64,000 nucleotides of DNA, from contig NC_003283.11 in assembly GCF_000002985.6 (NCBI RefSeq), positions 5,456,001-5,520,000 on the forward strand, written 5' to 3'. Origin of the DNA: Caenorhabditis elegans. Lineage: Eukaryota; Nematoda; Chromadorea; Rhabditida; Rhabditidae. Positions 29,697-43,700 of the stretch are shown piece after piece; positions within the stretch are counted from its first letter, which is position 1; every line of letters begins with the position of its first letter. A program made the position numbers and the translations under genes. The notes beneath the pieces are model-generated. The model worked only from the letters and a program-made list of their open reading frames with translations. It did no database searches and was not told the origin of the DNA.

Positions 29697-32600
29697 TCAA
29701 GGTTGAAAGAAAACGAAGCATGTCAACGCCTTTTTCCTGTGTTCACAAAAAATTGGAGAAGTCACAACGACATATGAAAATGAATGTTTCGAACATATCA
29801 CATTCACATTCCTTCCCATCCACATTTCGGTTGCTGCTGAATAAATCATTTGTTTCGATATTGAAGGAGACGTTGTCATTTTCTAAAAAAAATATTAACT
29901 TGGAATCTGTTGGCCAGTGACTCATTACCATTTCCATAAGATCCTTTAGAATCGGATTATTACATTTTGAATTAATTTCTTCTTTTTCTCGAATTTTCCG
30001 TTTACTCGTCCATTTGTTTACGTTTTCATCTCGGTCAAATGGGAACTTTGGAGTTGATGTTTCATCTTTTCCTGTTGAGTCCCTCGCATCTCTAACTGCT
30101 CCATACTCAAATGTTTGTGCAGGACTGCTTGTTGAACTTTCTAAGATATTTTTATATAAGCTTTGATAAAGTGTTGCTGAGAATGTTGTTCGGAATTCGG
30201 GAACAACTTTCTAGTTGGCAATTTTTGGAAACTTTTTGAATTGGTTGTAAACTTACTACAGACTTTCTAATGTAAAAGATAATAAAAAATATTTTCAAAA
30301 ACTTGACAACCGAGTGATTAATAGCGGCAACATCTTTTCAGCTTTTTAGACATTTTTAGCAACCAAACTAATGCCAGAAACGCACCACCGGGCGTCTAGC
30401 ACATTTTCAAAAACTCACTGTAGAACTCATCAACTTCCTGTGTAAAAGCTGTGACATCAGCCAGTTCAGTGTTATTTGGACTTCGATTTTCATATTTTGT
30501 TGGTTGCTCCAAAAACTCTAAAAGTATCGGAGCGGATGTAGTTGAAGCACTCTCAAATCCGTATCCCGACGAACTGATGTCACTGTTTCCTTCGCCACGC
30601 ACTGAAAAATTGAATTCTTTCAGTTTTCAAGAACCTTTTTTGATAGTCTTTTGGATTTATCTATAAATACTCACTGAGCTCTGTTTCATATCTTCGTGAT
30701 TCTTGTTTCGTAGCTCTCGAGCTTGACGAAGTTCGGTGAGTTGACGTCTCATAATTTCTTTTTGCCGTAGTCTCGATTGGTCTGTATACGGCCTCAGTTG
30801 TTGTGATAATTGGAGAATAATTCTGGTCAATCTGCAAATGATTTGTTTTAAGAATTTTCTAGGGATCTTGTTAAAGAGTCTCATTAAAAATAAATCGCAG
30901 TTTAAGCTCTTGAAAAAAGACCTAAATTTAGCTGAAATTTGAAATTTCGCCAACTTATTTTGGTTGCATAGACTGGAAAGCAATTTGTGTTTAATTATTG
31001 TCCTATATGACATATTGCAATTTTCATTTAATTAAGTACATTTCTAGCCATCAAACAAGGAATCAAATTTGGTAAGACAATAATTGATTAGAGATTTCAG
31101 CTAAAATTAGGCCTCTTATTAAGCCGCATTATGAAATTTGGTCATTTAGGGAACTCACTTCATTGTCAGCCTCGGAAGCCCCGGTCTCGTAAAATATGCT
31201 GAAACTATTTTGTTTTTAAATTCCCTATTAAATTTAATTTGTCTTACTCTGATAAAGGCTGATGTGCTCCAAAAACGTAATTTTTCTCATTCACTTGTTG
31301 ATCACTTGTTTCTTCTTTTTGTTTTAGAGCTGGTGGCTGAAAAAAGTGAAAATAACGCTTAGGAGTTTGAAAAAGAGTCGAATAATCACACACTACTTGT
31401 AGGTTCAGTTTTTCTGCCGACGGAGCAGGAGGGCCCAACGAGCCAAAACTTGTCGAATATGAAGTTTTCAGTGTTTGCTGAGGGATGAAAGTTTGAGATG
31501 GAGTTGGGTAGTTTCTGAAATTTCAAAGTTTCAATTTTAGAGTTTTTGTAGTTTTTGAATGGTTTCTGACCAGTTTGATCACATTTTTACGATAAAATTC
31601 TCAAAAATTGCTGATAAGCACACCCTATAGATCAGTGACAAAACATTAAAGAACATATTGAAATAATTCTCTATAGTCAGGCTTTAGGAAATGTACGCAT
31701 ATTAATTGTTTGTTCCGATATAATTATGCTTGCATAGCCTCACGCTTCATTTGTCACAAAGCGCAATTACTAAACTTTTGAATTTACATTTTATAAATTA
31801 ACTTTCTAATTTTTTGGTCAATCGGCCAAATCCTGAATAAAAATGTTGTTAATTAATTTCTGCATTTTTGAAGGTCAGGAAAATAAACTAACAGAATCGA
31901 ATTGTCTTGTGGCAGCGGAGGAGGTGTTGTGAACAATGGAGGTTGTGGATATGACTGCATAAATGGAGGAATGTTAGCCAAGTATGATGAGGACGGTTGT
32001 AGTGGTTGCTGATTTTGATAGGAAGGGTAGATCACTGAAGGAGGTTCTGAAAAAATATTGAGTGTTTAATTCTGTGTCTGAAACTTTTTTTTTCAGCCAA
32101 AAGTGTTTCTCAGAAAATTTGAATTTTTCGCCAATTAAAAAAAAGAAAATTTGAAATTCGCGCAAGCATTTTTACTGAGCAAACTTGAATTACCCGGAAA
32201 CTTTTTTCGCTCCAAAAATTTGAATTTCCCGTTAAATTATTTATTTCCGAAAATTTGAATTTGCCGCCAACATTTTAATCGAGCAAATTTTAATTACTTG
32301 ACCACTTTTAGAAAGTTTCATTTTCCCGGAAGAAGTTTTCTCACTGTCAGACAATTTTGATAAATTTGATCTTCCCAAACAATTTTTGAAATGGAAAATT
32401 TCAATTAACCGGCAAAATTTCTAGGACAGTTTGAAGTTCCCGGTAAAAATTTTTTCAGAAAATTTGAATTTCCCGCCTACATTTCTACTCAGCAAATTTG
32501 AATTACCCGACAAATTTTTTAGCAAAAGGGTTCAATTTTCCACGAAAACTACTTTCTCAAAAATTTTGAGTTTCCTGGGTAGAGTTTTAAAAAGATAAAT

Positions 32601-32866
32601 AAAAATGCAAAAATCTTACGAGTGTAGTAATTTTGAGTAGGTTGTTGATAACAAGGCATCGGCGGGGGACATAAACATCCAAGTTGTGCCGGTGGAGAGC
32701 TACACGAATTTTGGCATTGGCAGTTCATGGAACCTGAATTTTAATTCATGGACTTTCCAGGGAGTTACAATTAAAGTTTACCGAATCCAAGTTGAGGGAA
32801 AAATATAGCTGTCGTTTCATGAAAGTATAAAACAAGTGATAAGTAGAAAAATAAGTATTTTGCCAT
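29697..32866 (-). CDS. Secreted ground-like (Grl) domain protein
   Basis: The first exon (32782-32866) encodes a signal peptide (MAKYLFFYLSLVLYFHETTA). Exon 2 (32620-32733) gives MNCQCQNSCSSPPAQLGCLC then PPPMPCYQQ, the Cys-Pro-rich N-terminal motif of the hedgehog-related ground-like family. A long Pro/Gln/Ser-rich middle follows (LFTTPPPLPQDN, YPTPSQTFIPQQTL, PPAPSAEKLNLQ). The C-terminus has the ground-like domain, split by an intron: SKCNNPILKDLMEM, then QMIYSAATEMW, VNVICSKHSFSYVV and a final Cys pair (IFCEHRKKALTC). Ground-like proteins are apical extracellular matrix or cuticle-associated in worms. Middle exon limits are uncertain. One intron contains a degenerate minisatellite. The gene diverges from the PLD-like gene. 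Confidence 0.75.
32095..32580. repeat. Degenerate minisatellite in a Grl intron
   Basis: AAATTTGAATTTCCCG / GCAAATTTGAATTACCCG words recur about a dozen times with spacing of roughly 35-45 bp. Copies are strongly diverged. It lies wholly within an intron of the ground-like gene. Confidence 0.75.
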
Positions 32867-34461
32867 TGAATAGAATGTATCAGATCAAATCAGTAATTCA
32901 ATTCACATTAGAATTTAAACAAAAAACCTCGGAAAATGTACGAAATCTGCCTTTCACCTTGCTTCTCGATGTCTCGATGTACAGGGGAAAAAAAGGCAGC
33001 ACTAGCTTATTATAATACGATTGTCGAAATACGAATAATAATTATTGCTGACTTCTTCGGTGCGTTGTGGATTGTGAACGCAATTTTCGTTGTCTTTGAG
33101 AATATACGGCTATTCGTCTTCCTCTTCCATTGTTATATCGTAGGTCCAACTTATTCTCGAAGCTAGTTTCAAACCTCTGGAAGACGGAGAAGGGAGAAGG
33201 TGGATACCCAAAAACGAACGGAAACTAATTTGAGTATGAGAAATATGAAGATGTCTCATATGAGAAAAAATGATGATCGAACATCTAGGTGGGAAAATGA
33301 AAACTTAATAGGAATTTACCCTTTGGAATGTAACTTTACATTTTTACAGTCATTATGGTTTTTGAAATTCTAGTAACGAAACATTTTTGGAAAATCTTTG
33401 AGTTATTATAGACAAATTTCTCTCTTGAAATTTTTTGTAGATCGAAACTATCTCACAGAAAATCAAAGTGATCCTATAGAAGAAGAAACAAATTTTGAAA
33501 TAAATACGTATACCCAGAGTGGAATAAGGATATGTTATTACGGTTACTTGTTCAGGAAATATATGACTAATTGAGTTCAGATGGAGAGTGTATTAATGCA
33601 AGTTGTGTTTTTATGTAACTGGTTCATAAGATATCTGGGAGTATGTATGCTTGATGTGTTTTGTAGGGTTTGGAATGATTTTTACTAGAAATTATAAAAT
33701 CAATTTGAATAAGATATGTGTTCTCAAAATTCTGAAGAATAGTTTGGAAGCTAGAGTTTTCTTTTTTAATTTTAAAAGTTTCTGAAGTCTGCACTTTAGG
33801 GAATTCGCATTTTCGAATATTTGCAAATGTGGAAACTCTAATTCAAAATTTTCGCAAATAATTTCATGACGTATTAGCTATGAATTTTCCTTACAATTAG
33901 TATTATTTTGGCTAGTTGTGAACAGTGAATATTCACAGTACAATAAATTTCAGACACCGTATTTCTTTTACTAGTCTCCAATAGTTTTACACTCCTCGGG
34001 ATCAATCGGCATCTGGATTTGTATGCAGGACTAATAAGACAACTACGGTTTTTATCTTTTTGGTATGTTAATTTAATAAGAATAAATGAACATATTTTTC
34101 AGACGTTGAATCCAACGTATTTGAATAAATAAATAAATAAATAAATAAATAAATATTACTTGTTGTTGAACAATGTTTTTTTAAAGTTAGCCATTTTCTT
34201 TTACGCCATATGGAAAGCAAATACCAAATACCAATTCTCAAATTGTACTTTCTCCTCGAAATGTTCCTAAAGTTGCCTCCAGAAGTCGAATGCAACGGTT
34301 AAGCCGTTTAATACCATTAGCGTGTGTGTGTGTGCATCTGATAAAAAGTTTGTTGCCACCAATTTTGCATTGCATTGCTCCTCGCTTCTTATCACTGCTG
34401 AAATTCGTATCATTCTGCCAATTATTTTCATTTTGAACTATTACTCCCCCACGTGGTCGGT
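32867..34461. other. Divergent intergenic region with (AAAT)n
   Basis: 1.6 kb between the start codons of the ground-like (-) and PLD-like (+) genes, so it should hold both promoters. It contains a microsatellite of about eight AAAT units at 34124-34155 and a short GTGTGTGTG run near 34322. I saw no convincing exon. Confidence 0.6.
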
Positions 34462-37400
34462 ATGAAAACCAAATCTTTATTGTTGAGTCATTCAATAGTT
34501 GCTATTGTGGCAGTGATTATAACAACGGCAATATGGCTCACGGTTAGTTTAAATATCAACTAGGGGTGTGTGAAAATTTTGTAGTTTTCCACAATTGGCA
34601 ATTTTGACAATTTAAAACTTTTAATTTCGAAAGTCGACATGAGTTATTGAGTTATTATCATTTTGAAACAAAATACATCTTAAATGTTTGGAATATTCCA
34701 ATTTTCAACTTTCTAGAAATTCTAATTTTTTATCGACAATTTAAACTCCTTCAGAATTTTTAGAAAATGTTGCTTTTTGAAATTCTTGCCAACTGCCAAT
34801 ATCATTTTAATTTCCGCACAGCACTAACCGCTATAACCGGAGCCAATTTCTTTTTCAGACTTATTTTGTAGCTGTAAATCCAAACATTAATAACAATGGT
34901 GGACAAGTTATCAACAATTACTCAAACAATTATTGCCCCACAACTGATAACACCTGTCAACTCCCTCCAATGCCAAAATGCGCGGAGACTTGCGAGTAAG
35001 TACTTGGAAATGTTTTTTTTACCCAAAAAAAGTTTAGATTTGTTGTCTGCGAATCTATTCCAGCAGGAATGACTTTCAATTCAAGTTATCCGATTTTCAA
35101 CTCAACAACCGATTGTTGGATGAGACTCATGAGTGAGATGAACTTTTTCCAAATAAAAAAAACAATAAAAATGTTATAGGTGAAGCAAAAGAAGAAATTC
35201 TTATTGGCAGCTACTATTGGAGTTTGTTAGTGAAAGACACCGGAGATGGTTATACGACAGATGATACGAATACCAGTTGGAATGTGGGTTTTTATTCGGA
35301 TTTGAATAAATTTTCAGCTAATTTAGAAGATGGTCTGAAAGTATATATATATTTTTTTTAATGAATTTTTTTGACAGTTTGGATTTATTTTTCCAGGAAA
35401 AGGATATTTTGAGTTTACTCCGAGTTTACAATTAAAACAGTCTTAAAACAGAATATCGTATTGCACCCGACTACTTAACGTTGAAACGTTATATCTTTGT
35501 TCATCTTTAAGATATCAATATATTATTAACTACGAAATTATAGAAAAAGAACTAACAAATATTTAGTTAGTTGACACTTTTTAAATAGGACAGACAATAA
35601 TTGAGATATAAGCTGCCAAAGTTGAACAATGGGGTGCAATACTAATAGAGGAAATACGGTAACTGTTATCAAAGTTCTATTGCGTTAGTTCAATAAGTGG
35701 GATGTTTAAGTTAGAAATTTTCTAGCAAACTGCAAAAAACTTCAACTTTTTTGATTGCTACAATTCTAAAATTAAATCAATTCAAATTCCATAGGAATTT
35801 TTATTAGGGAGCTCAAATCTACAACACACTTCTCTCAACTGCTGTTAATCGAAATATTTCTGTAAGAATTGCCCAAACATATGAAGCTGGTGGTTACCCG
35901 GAAACCGACGATTTAGTTAAAAATTCCAATGGTAGAATTCGCGTTAGGAGCTTGGATTTTAGAAATTGGTAGATTAGTTTTTATGAAACAGCTCTATAAC
36001 TGCAATTTTTCAGGTATATCGGAGGTATTCTCCACACGAAATCATGGGCAATTGATGGAAAACACTTTTACATTGGATCCGCAAACTTTGACTGGAGATC
36101 ACTTACCAATGTCAAAGAACTTGGGGTTGCCGCATTTAATTGTCCGTGTTTGGCTAATGACTTGAAGAATTTGTTAGAAATTTATTGGAATATGGGAGCT
36201 CCTGGAGCAACGATCCCAAAACAATGGGATAATAGTCTGTCAACTCCAGCAAACCATCAAAGTCCAATGAGCGTTTTTCAGCCAACAGGTAGTCAGGCTA
36301 TGTATATTTCAGTGAGTTTCATATTTCTGAAATAGTTTTCTAAAATATTGAAATTTAAGGCATCTCCTCCAGGATTCCAAGCGTGTGGAAGAGAAGATGA
36401 TTTGACTTCAATGATAAAAACTATTGATGAAGCTCAAGAATATTTATATATGGCAGTAATGGACTATTCGCCTTCAACTTTGTACTTGAAAAATGCGAAT
36501 AAATGGAAACCCGAGCTGGATAATGCTATCAGAAGAGCAGCCTTTGAAAGAGCAGTTCATGTTCGATTCATGGTTTCATTATGGCCACATACTTACTCAG
36601 ATGTCTACGGTATTCTATATTCTCTGCAAGATATTTCAGATCATCTGCCATGCTACAAATGGGACTCTAACGGTGAGAATAACTCATTCTGGAATAATGG
36701 GGAAAAAATTTCAGACAAATGTATAAAGAAGGGATCAATCGAGATAAGATTTGTGCAGGTTCCTGAAATGCAATATGGAAAGATTCCATACGCAAGAGTT
36801 TATCATAATAAGTATTTTGTAACGGAAAGTGCCGCATATATTGGTGAGTTTTATTGAATAATTTTTAACAAACTCATGCCCGCCCGCCTCAACCAGCAAC
36901 TAACATAAACTGGTTGCCGAAAAATACCAAAAATTTATCGGCTGCTTCAGCAACAAATCCGGCAAATCGCCGTTTTTTTTTTAATTTTGCAAACTCGGCA
37001 AACCGACAATTTGCCAATTTGACAAATTTGCCAAAAAAAAACCCTCTAATTATGGTTTTCTGAATTTTCTGGAAATATCAAAGTTTGAATTATAAATTTC
37101 TGAATCGAAACCATTTTCTACATTTTCCTGAAATAAGGAAGGAAATTAGACAAAAATATGCAGCTGCATGTAATTTGCTCTTTAAAAATTTCGTGAAATT
37201 GATTTTCGGCAAACTTCGAAATTTCTTTCAAATTCAAAAAAAAAACATTTCGGCAGCCAAAAAAACCGGCTATTTTGCTGATTGGCTGAATTTGCAGAAC
37301 GGCAATTGTCGCCCACCACTAAACTTGTTAACACCCCCGGGCACCCGTAGAATGTAAAATTTATCTTTAATAGAATCAATTTAACATTTTCAGGAACATC

Positions 37401-37590
37401 AAATTGGTCATCAGACTATTGGCAGTATACAGCCGGTATCGGAATAGTGATCCGTGCGGATGATTTCACTTCCAAATCCAAACTCGTTCAACAATTCACT
37501 TCCGTGTTCGAAAGAGATTGGTCCTCAACTTACACAATTCCTTTGAAAAATTTTACAATATCCGGTAATAGGACTAGTAATTTCTATTGA
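34462..37590 (+). CDS. PLD3/PLD4-like phospholipase-D-superfamily protein
   Basis: Eight exons (34462-34542, 34859-34995, 35038-35132, 35180-35283, 35808-35968, 36014-36311, 36360-36843, 37394-37590) encode 518 residues. Residues about 8-27 are a signal anchor (SHSIVAIVAVIITTAIWLT), making a type II membrane protein. The first HKD-type motif is HTKSWAIDGKHFYIGSANFD. The second is HNKYFVTESAAYIGTSNWSS, with Glu where classical PLDs have Asp, as is normal for the PLD3/4 group. PLD3/4 in mammals are endolysosomal 5' exonucleases for single-stranded nucleic acids, and the worm protein probably acts in the same compartment (inference). The final TFERDW-like block (SVFERDWSSTY) also fits. Introns carry a MITE (35459) and a TTGCCGG repeat (36890). 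Confidence 0.9.
35459..35642. mobile_element. MITE with TATTGCACC ends, copy 1
   Basis: It begins TATTGCACCC and ends GGGTGCAATA, with an interior CTAACAAATATTTAGTTAGT palindrome, length about 184 bp. A second copy at 42297-42489 shares interior words and the flank GAAATACGGTAAC. It lies in a PLD-like gene intron. Confidence 0.8.
36890..37330. repeat. TTGCCGG-type repeat in a PLD-gene intron
   Basis: CGGCAAATCGCCG, CTCGGCAAACCGACAATTTG and a distal arm with GGCTGAATTTGCAGAACGGC. Related to the repeats at 25200 and 63390. It fills most of the last intron. Confidence 0.7.
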
Positions 37591-37746
37591 GCTTACTCTT
37601 TCACCTCTCCTTCTGCTCACAAATGCCAATAAATCGTTCATCTGTGAAATTTCCGAAGCGTGTCTTAATTTGTAGTCCGGAAGCCCGGAAGTTCTAAAGT
37701 GTCGGGATGTCTGAGTTGGAAAATTTTGTTCACATTTTCAAATTTT

Positions 37747-40700
37747 ATGTATTCATCTTCAATTTCAAGATCAGATGTTCATAAGAAAAGATCCAAATCC
37801 ACGTCAACATCTCAGTTGACAAGAAGCAGCAAGAAAAGTAGTATTGAATCTAAATTCTTAATTCCTAATCACCTGCAGAAAAAAGAAAATGGAAATTCTA
37901 GAAGTACAACTGGTTTGGACATGCTTCTTAGTCAAAATAATGAACAAAAGCAAGTTGTTGAAAGGGTGAGTTTAGAACAACACTGTTCAGGAATTTCATA
38001 AAATTTCAGCGAGATCCGTACACTCAGGAAATTTTTGATCGAGTTTTTTCCGGAAAGCTCAGTAATATTCCAAAGCCTCAGAGCAAACTTGTCAGAGTTT
38101 TTACAAGGTAAATGAATAGAGATCAACTATGGTAATTGATAAGGTATTCAGCTCTACGTTCACCGATACAACTGTAGAACGAAACGCGCTAATGGAGGAG
38201 ATTTATCCAAAGCTTAAGGAATACTGCCGTGAGACTTATGGTCTGGATTTTCAGGTTTTTTTTTTGGATTTTTATGAAAGTTTTTCCGATGGCTTGAAAC
38301 CCGGAAATTTTGTCTACTTGAAGCCCGATAGCTGTAAAGAGTGAAAGTCCGGTAATTCTGAAGTCCCGAAGTTCTGTATGTAGGTTTGAAGCTCAGTAGT
38401 TCTGAAGGTTTGAAGTCCCGTAGTTCTGAAGGCTTAAAACTCAGAAGATCTGAAAAACCACGAAATTTCAGGTTGTCGATATGAGATGGGGAGTCCGAGA
38501 CGAATCAACCGACGATCATATGACCACTAAACTTTGCTTGTCTGAAATTGCCAACTGTCAACGACTTTCAGTTGGCGCCAATTTTGTGGTTTTTCTTTGC
38601 CAAAAATATGGATACCGACCTATTCCGTCAGAAATCCTTTCTACAGAACTAGAAATGCTGAAGAGAACTTTACGAGAGGAGCATGAAGACATTTCACTAT
38701 TAGACAATTGGTATATTGAAGACTCGAACTCTGTTCCGCCTATGTTTGTTCTACAGCAAATTAGTAGTATTCTAGTAAACTTTAATAACAAGGTAAAGAA
38801 GTTTGATATGTAGACCAAATATGAAGATTTTATTGATTTCAGAGAATTCCAAAACTTCAAGAACAAGATGCAAAGCAGTGGTGGGAGTGTGAAGCGAAAA
38901 TGCAGCAACTGTTGAGAAAGGGCGCAAGAAGTTGTTATGAGAAAGGATTTTTAGATCGTGAAGCAATGCATAATTATTTCATGTCTGTGACGGAAAGAGA
39001 AGTTGTGCACGGAATATTAAAAGTTAAAAATCCGAATGAGCATTGTTTGTGTTACATTCGACACATCAACAATATTGCTTTGTCACAAATGAAGACAGCT
39101 TCCAAATTTGTGGATATTGCACACAATCATGTAAGTTTTCACAGTGTCGGTCAAAATATTCTGGTCAGAAACAGACGCGCCAGATGGCAGATGTTGTATT
39201 TTTTTCGAAAATTTTTTGATCAACTTCATTAAAACAGTTCAAAGCCAGCAACGAATCAAGTATTGGTACAAAGTTTCAGTGAACTCTTAATATGTTTATA
39301 GGTAAACTCTGAAGCTCAAAAACTCCTTGCAAATCTTCGTGATGAAAGAGTCCCTGCCAAGTTGGCAATGCAAAATATCAGACGATCAACTGTGGAATGG
39401 GTTGGAAGAGATGGAATCGACGTTCAATATCACGCTGAATACATTCGTCAATTTTGTACGGACTTTTATAAAAGTATCACCTCAATGGTCGATAACGCAA
39501 TGGAAAAGCACGCGAGGTTTCGAGATCAACTATTCACAGAAGTCCTAACCCATTTAACAACTGGAATCACCGTCTCCAATATGTTTTTCGGAAGAAATGA
39601 ACAACTGGATTGTGCCAAACAATATGTTCTCGGGAATTCAACACTTCCTATTATTCTTCAAGGAGAAAATGGGTGTGGGAAGACATCTCTGATGGCTAAA
39701 ATTGCAACTAAGATCAGGGAATGGTATGATAATTCCTGCGAGCCAGTGGTTCTATTGAGATTCTTGGGGACGAGTCCGGATAGTTCAAATATTGCCCCAC
39801 TCCTCACAAGTGTCTGTGATCAGGTAAAAACAATTATTAGTATTATTCTAAAAAGGAAAAAGACACATAAAATAGTCTAACATGGCCTAATATCATACTA
39901 AAACACCCAAAAAAAGAATTGGGCATTTCAGCCCTAAAGGAGCAGTTTTTAATAATCCCCCTCTGACGATACTCCACCTTCATAATTATTTTAAGCTTAT
40001 CATTTTCCAGATTGCATCAAACTACGACGAATCGCTCAAAAATTCTTCCCCAACTGAGTTATCAAAACTCTTCCAACATTTCAAAAAGATAACCAACCTT
40101 GCCACTCGCGAAAAACCACTAGTAATAATTTTTGACAGTCTTGATCTTTTATCAAGAATCGATGGAGCTCATGAACTTCTTTGGTTTCCCCCTTCTTTAC
40201 CTCCATTTGTCAAATTATTCGCATCCCTCACGCCGGGTGGAAGTCTGATTTACTCGAAAATGCAACGACTAATTGAAGACAAAAGACAGTATCTGATGGT
40301 TCCAAGTTTGGGAAAAGTATTTGGCATGCCAATTTTCAGATATTCATGATTAATTTCAGGATCTTGGATTTCAAGTTGTTCGAGAATGGTTGTCTGACAA
40401 AGGCCGTACACTTTCTGAAAGACAATGGAATACGGTATCTAAGGCACTTGATAAATGTACATTGCCTCTTTTTGTGAAATTAATTTATGCAACTGTAGCA
40501 AGATGGAAGTCATACTCTCGACCGCAAGAGACGATACTTTTCTCATCGTTACAAGAAAGTATCAACGTTTTATTTCATAGAACCGAGAGTCAGCATGGTA
40601 AACTATAGTTTAAAAACTTGTTCTGTCGGAGCTTCATTCAAACTTTTTTTCAGGAAAACTACTCGTATCCCATGCTTTATCCTACATTTCTGCTGCTCGC

Positions 40701-43700
40701 TCTGGAATCAGTGACTCTGAAGTAGAGGATTTGATCTCTCTCGACGACAAAGTACTCGATGATATTTTTCAATACCATCTTCCCCCGGTGAGAAGGATTC
40801 CACCTTTGTTATGGAGTCGTATCAGATCCGACCTTCCTGGTTACCTATCGGAAAGAGCTGCTGATGGAGTCATTGTTCTAAATTGGTACCATCAACAGTT
40901 CCGACAAGTTGCGATTGAAAGATATTTCAAAAATGTGAACCATTTGGAGACTTGTCATTCTGCAATGGCGGAATATTTTCTTGGAGTATGGGGTGGAGTA
41001 CCAAAGCCTTATCAATACACTGAAATGCAGAAACAAAGATTTGGAGTCACTGAAAATGAAGGTTAACTCGAGCTCGCTTTCCTGATTGTCTAGCATAAAT
41101 TTCCAGGACTGGCTGACAGAAAAGTACCGAAACAGCCGAATGTATTTTCTTCGAAAGATGGAAACCATAGGTACAACACAAGAAAATTGAACGAACTACC
41201 GTATCACCTTCTGAGATCCGGAAGAGTCGATGAACTGTTGACACTCTGTCTTTTTGATTACGAGTTTTTGCATGCAAAGGTTGCTGAAAAATCATGATAG
41301 AGATTAAAGTTGAAATTTCGATTCCAGGTATCAAGTTTTCCATTGCAATCTCTTATTGCCGATTATGAAGATGCTATTCAAAATGTTCGAGATGTCGAGA
41401 TATCTCGTCAACTTTCTCTCGCAGTAGACGCTTTAAGACTTTCAGCGAGTATATTGAGGTGGGCCTTTTTAGGGGAACTGTATATTTATACATATTGAAA
41501 CTTAAGAAAAATAATTTTTAAAAACTTTAATTCTGTCAAATCTAGAGAAAATCAATGAAAAATCGATGAATATTCAGCAGCAGCAGCAGTAGTTTGACAG
41601 TACAATACTCATTAAAGGCTCACTTCTTGTAGTCAACAAAAAATTTTGTCGTGTCGAGACCGTGTACCGTATTCAAAATTTGACATCTGAGTAATAACAC
41701 CCAACGTATAATATTCCAGCCGCAACCCGTCCATGCTAGCCTTCGAGCTTCTTGGACGACTTCTACCTCTTGTCGCCACTAACAAATACGTCAGCAAGCT
41801 CCTTATCAAGTAATACTAGTTCAAAAAATTTTTAAAAAAATAAAAATTATTATCCAGATGTGACAAAGAAGGTCCCCAACACAATTCGTTTGTACCGGCT
41901 CACCATTGTTTCCACGCCCCGGGAGGCCCTCTCAAGTTTTCGCTAGAAGAACATCAGTTTGCTGTTTTTGGAATGCAATTGACCTCTGATCGGAAGCTTC
42001 TGGTATCAACATCAACTCAGATTATTGTCTGGGATGTGTCTACAGGTACTTTTATAACAGTTGAGAAAAAACTTAAGAACTTGAATTCGCAGGAGATATT
42101 GCTCGAGTTGTTAATCCAAATATCGATGGAGTCTTCTTCGGACTGGCTGTATCAGAAAATGATAAATTTGCCGCTGCCTACACAAATAACAATCAAGTTA
42201 TTGTTGCTTCATTAGTTACGGGGGAATTTACTGCAATTGATCCAGAACCATTCGTGACACAGATGGAACTACAAGCGGTAAGATAAAACTAATTAGTATT
42301 GCACCAGACTGCTTTACTTTAAAAGGGAATATCTCATAGTCAGTTTGTTTCAAATTAATTAACAATAAATAACAATTTAACAACAAAATAGAAAGAGAAC
42401 TAACAAATATTTAGTTAGTTAACAATTTTTTAATAGAACAAACGAGAACTTAGCCATAAGCTGTCAAAGTTTAAAAATAGGGTGCAATAGAGAAAATACG
42501 GTAACTTTTTTGATTTACAATTGGAAAAGTTTTTTAGATTCGATTCGTTGGCAACAATAATGTGTTAATGTGGTCCAAATCCCATTACATGATCTACACA
42601 GTTAATGGGAATCTTGTGAGCCAAGGATCTGAAAGTGAAGGAGAACATAATGTAGATGATCACAAAAATGAAAGTTAACATCTAATCAAATAATTTTCAG
42701 AACATTGTTCACATATTCTACCGGGATGCCTTGAACATGATGTTCTTGCTCTGGACAGGCGAGAGAGATGAGTGGAAGCTTGTTCTCAAAGGATCTATAA
42801 ATGGTGAAGTGGGGTTGTGAGGCAAACGTTCAAAAACTGTAAATTTCAGTACGATAATCAAACTTATCGAATCAAAAATTGACATAAAAATGTAGGCAAA
42901 TGTTCTTTCAGTCTGAAAATAATATTTATTTTTGTTAATAAGTTCAAAAAAGACCTCAAGAGGTATCTGAAAGTTGCTCTTAAAAATTCCGTGCTTTTTT
43001 TGAAGAATAACAATTTCCAGGCACTATTTGAGCTTTATTTGAAATATTTTCTCAAAAATGAGTCCTATTTTCAGCTTTTTCTACATTTCTTCATTAATTT
43101 TCCATTCGAAAAACTAGATTATCATACAGAAGATAAAAGTTTTGTACGTTCACCCAGAGCTCTGACGAACTACATATAACTATTCATTGTTAATAATTTT
43201 AAGACGAAAAAACACAATCAAAAGGAAAAATAGCCAACTTTTCATGCGAAGCAGCCATCACTTTCAGTGATAATTATTTCAGAAAGGGATTTGCCTGCAT
43301 TGTACATAAAAGTTAGTTTCCGAACAATTCAAACTGTTTCAGTTCAAGTGTATTTAGGTAGTCTCGATCCAGATGGTGATCACAACTTTGCATTGGTTCA
43401 AATTGAGCTTAATGATTCAAAGTATACAACAAGTGAGATTATTCACGAAGGATTACCAAATCGCATAAATGACATAAAGATTTTCGAACGAAATTGCGGC
43501 AGCAGCCAGAGTCAAAGTCAGAATCCGTGGATTGTCGGAGTGATGATAGATGTTAGTTGAAAGTTTTAAAACTGAAATTATTTCAAGCACACGCTGTTTA
43601 AATTGTGATTAATTACTTAATTACCGTGTTTCAATTTCCCCCAAAGAGGTGCGACCAATCAGCGATTCGCTTCGCCCACCAATCAGACGGAGTTCGAAGA

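Noticed and set aside
30657-31013. 118-residue minus-strand frame in the ground-like gene region
   Set aside because: Only its C-terminal part (Gln/Arg-rich) is likely exonic; the rest crosses an intron with AT-rich sequence.
36826-36850. Glu in place of Asp in the second HKD motif of the PLD-like protein as a possible inactivating change
   Set aside because: HxKxxxTE is the normal form in the PLD3/PLD4 group, so it is not a lesion.
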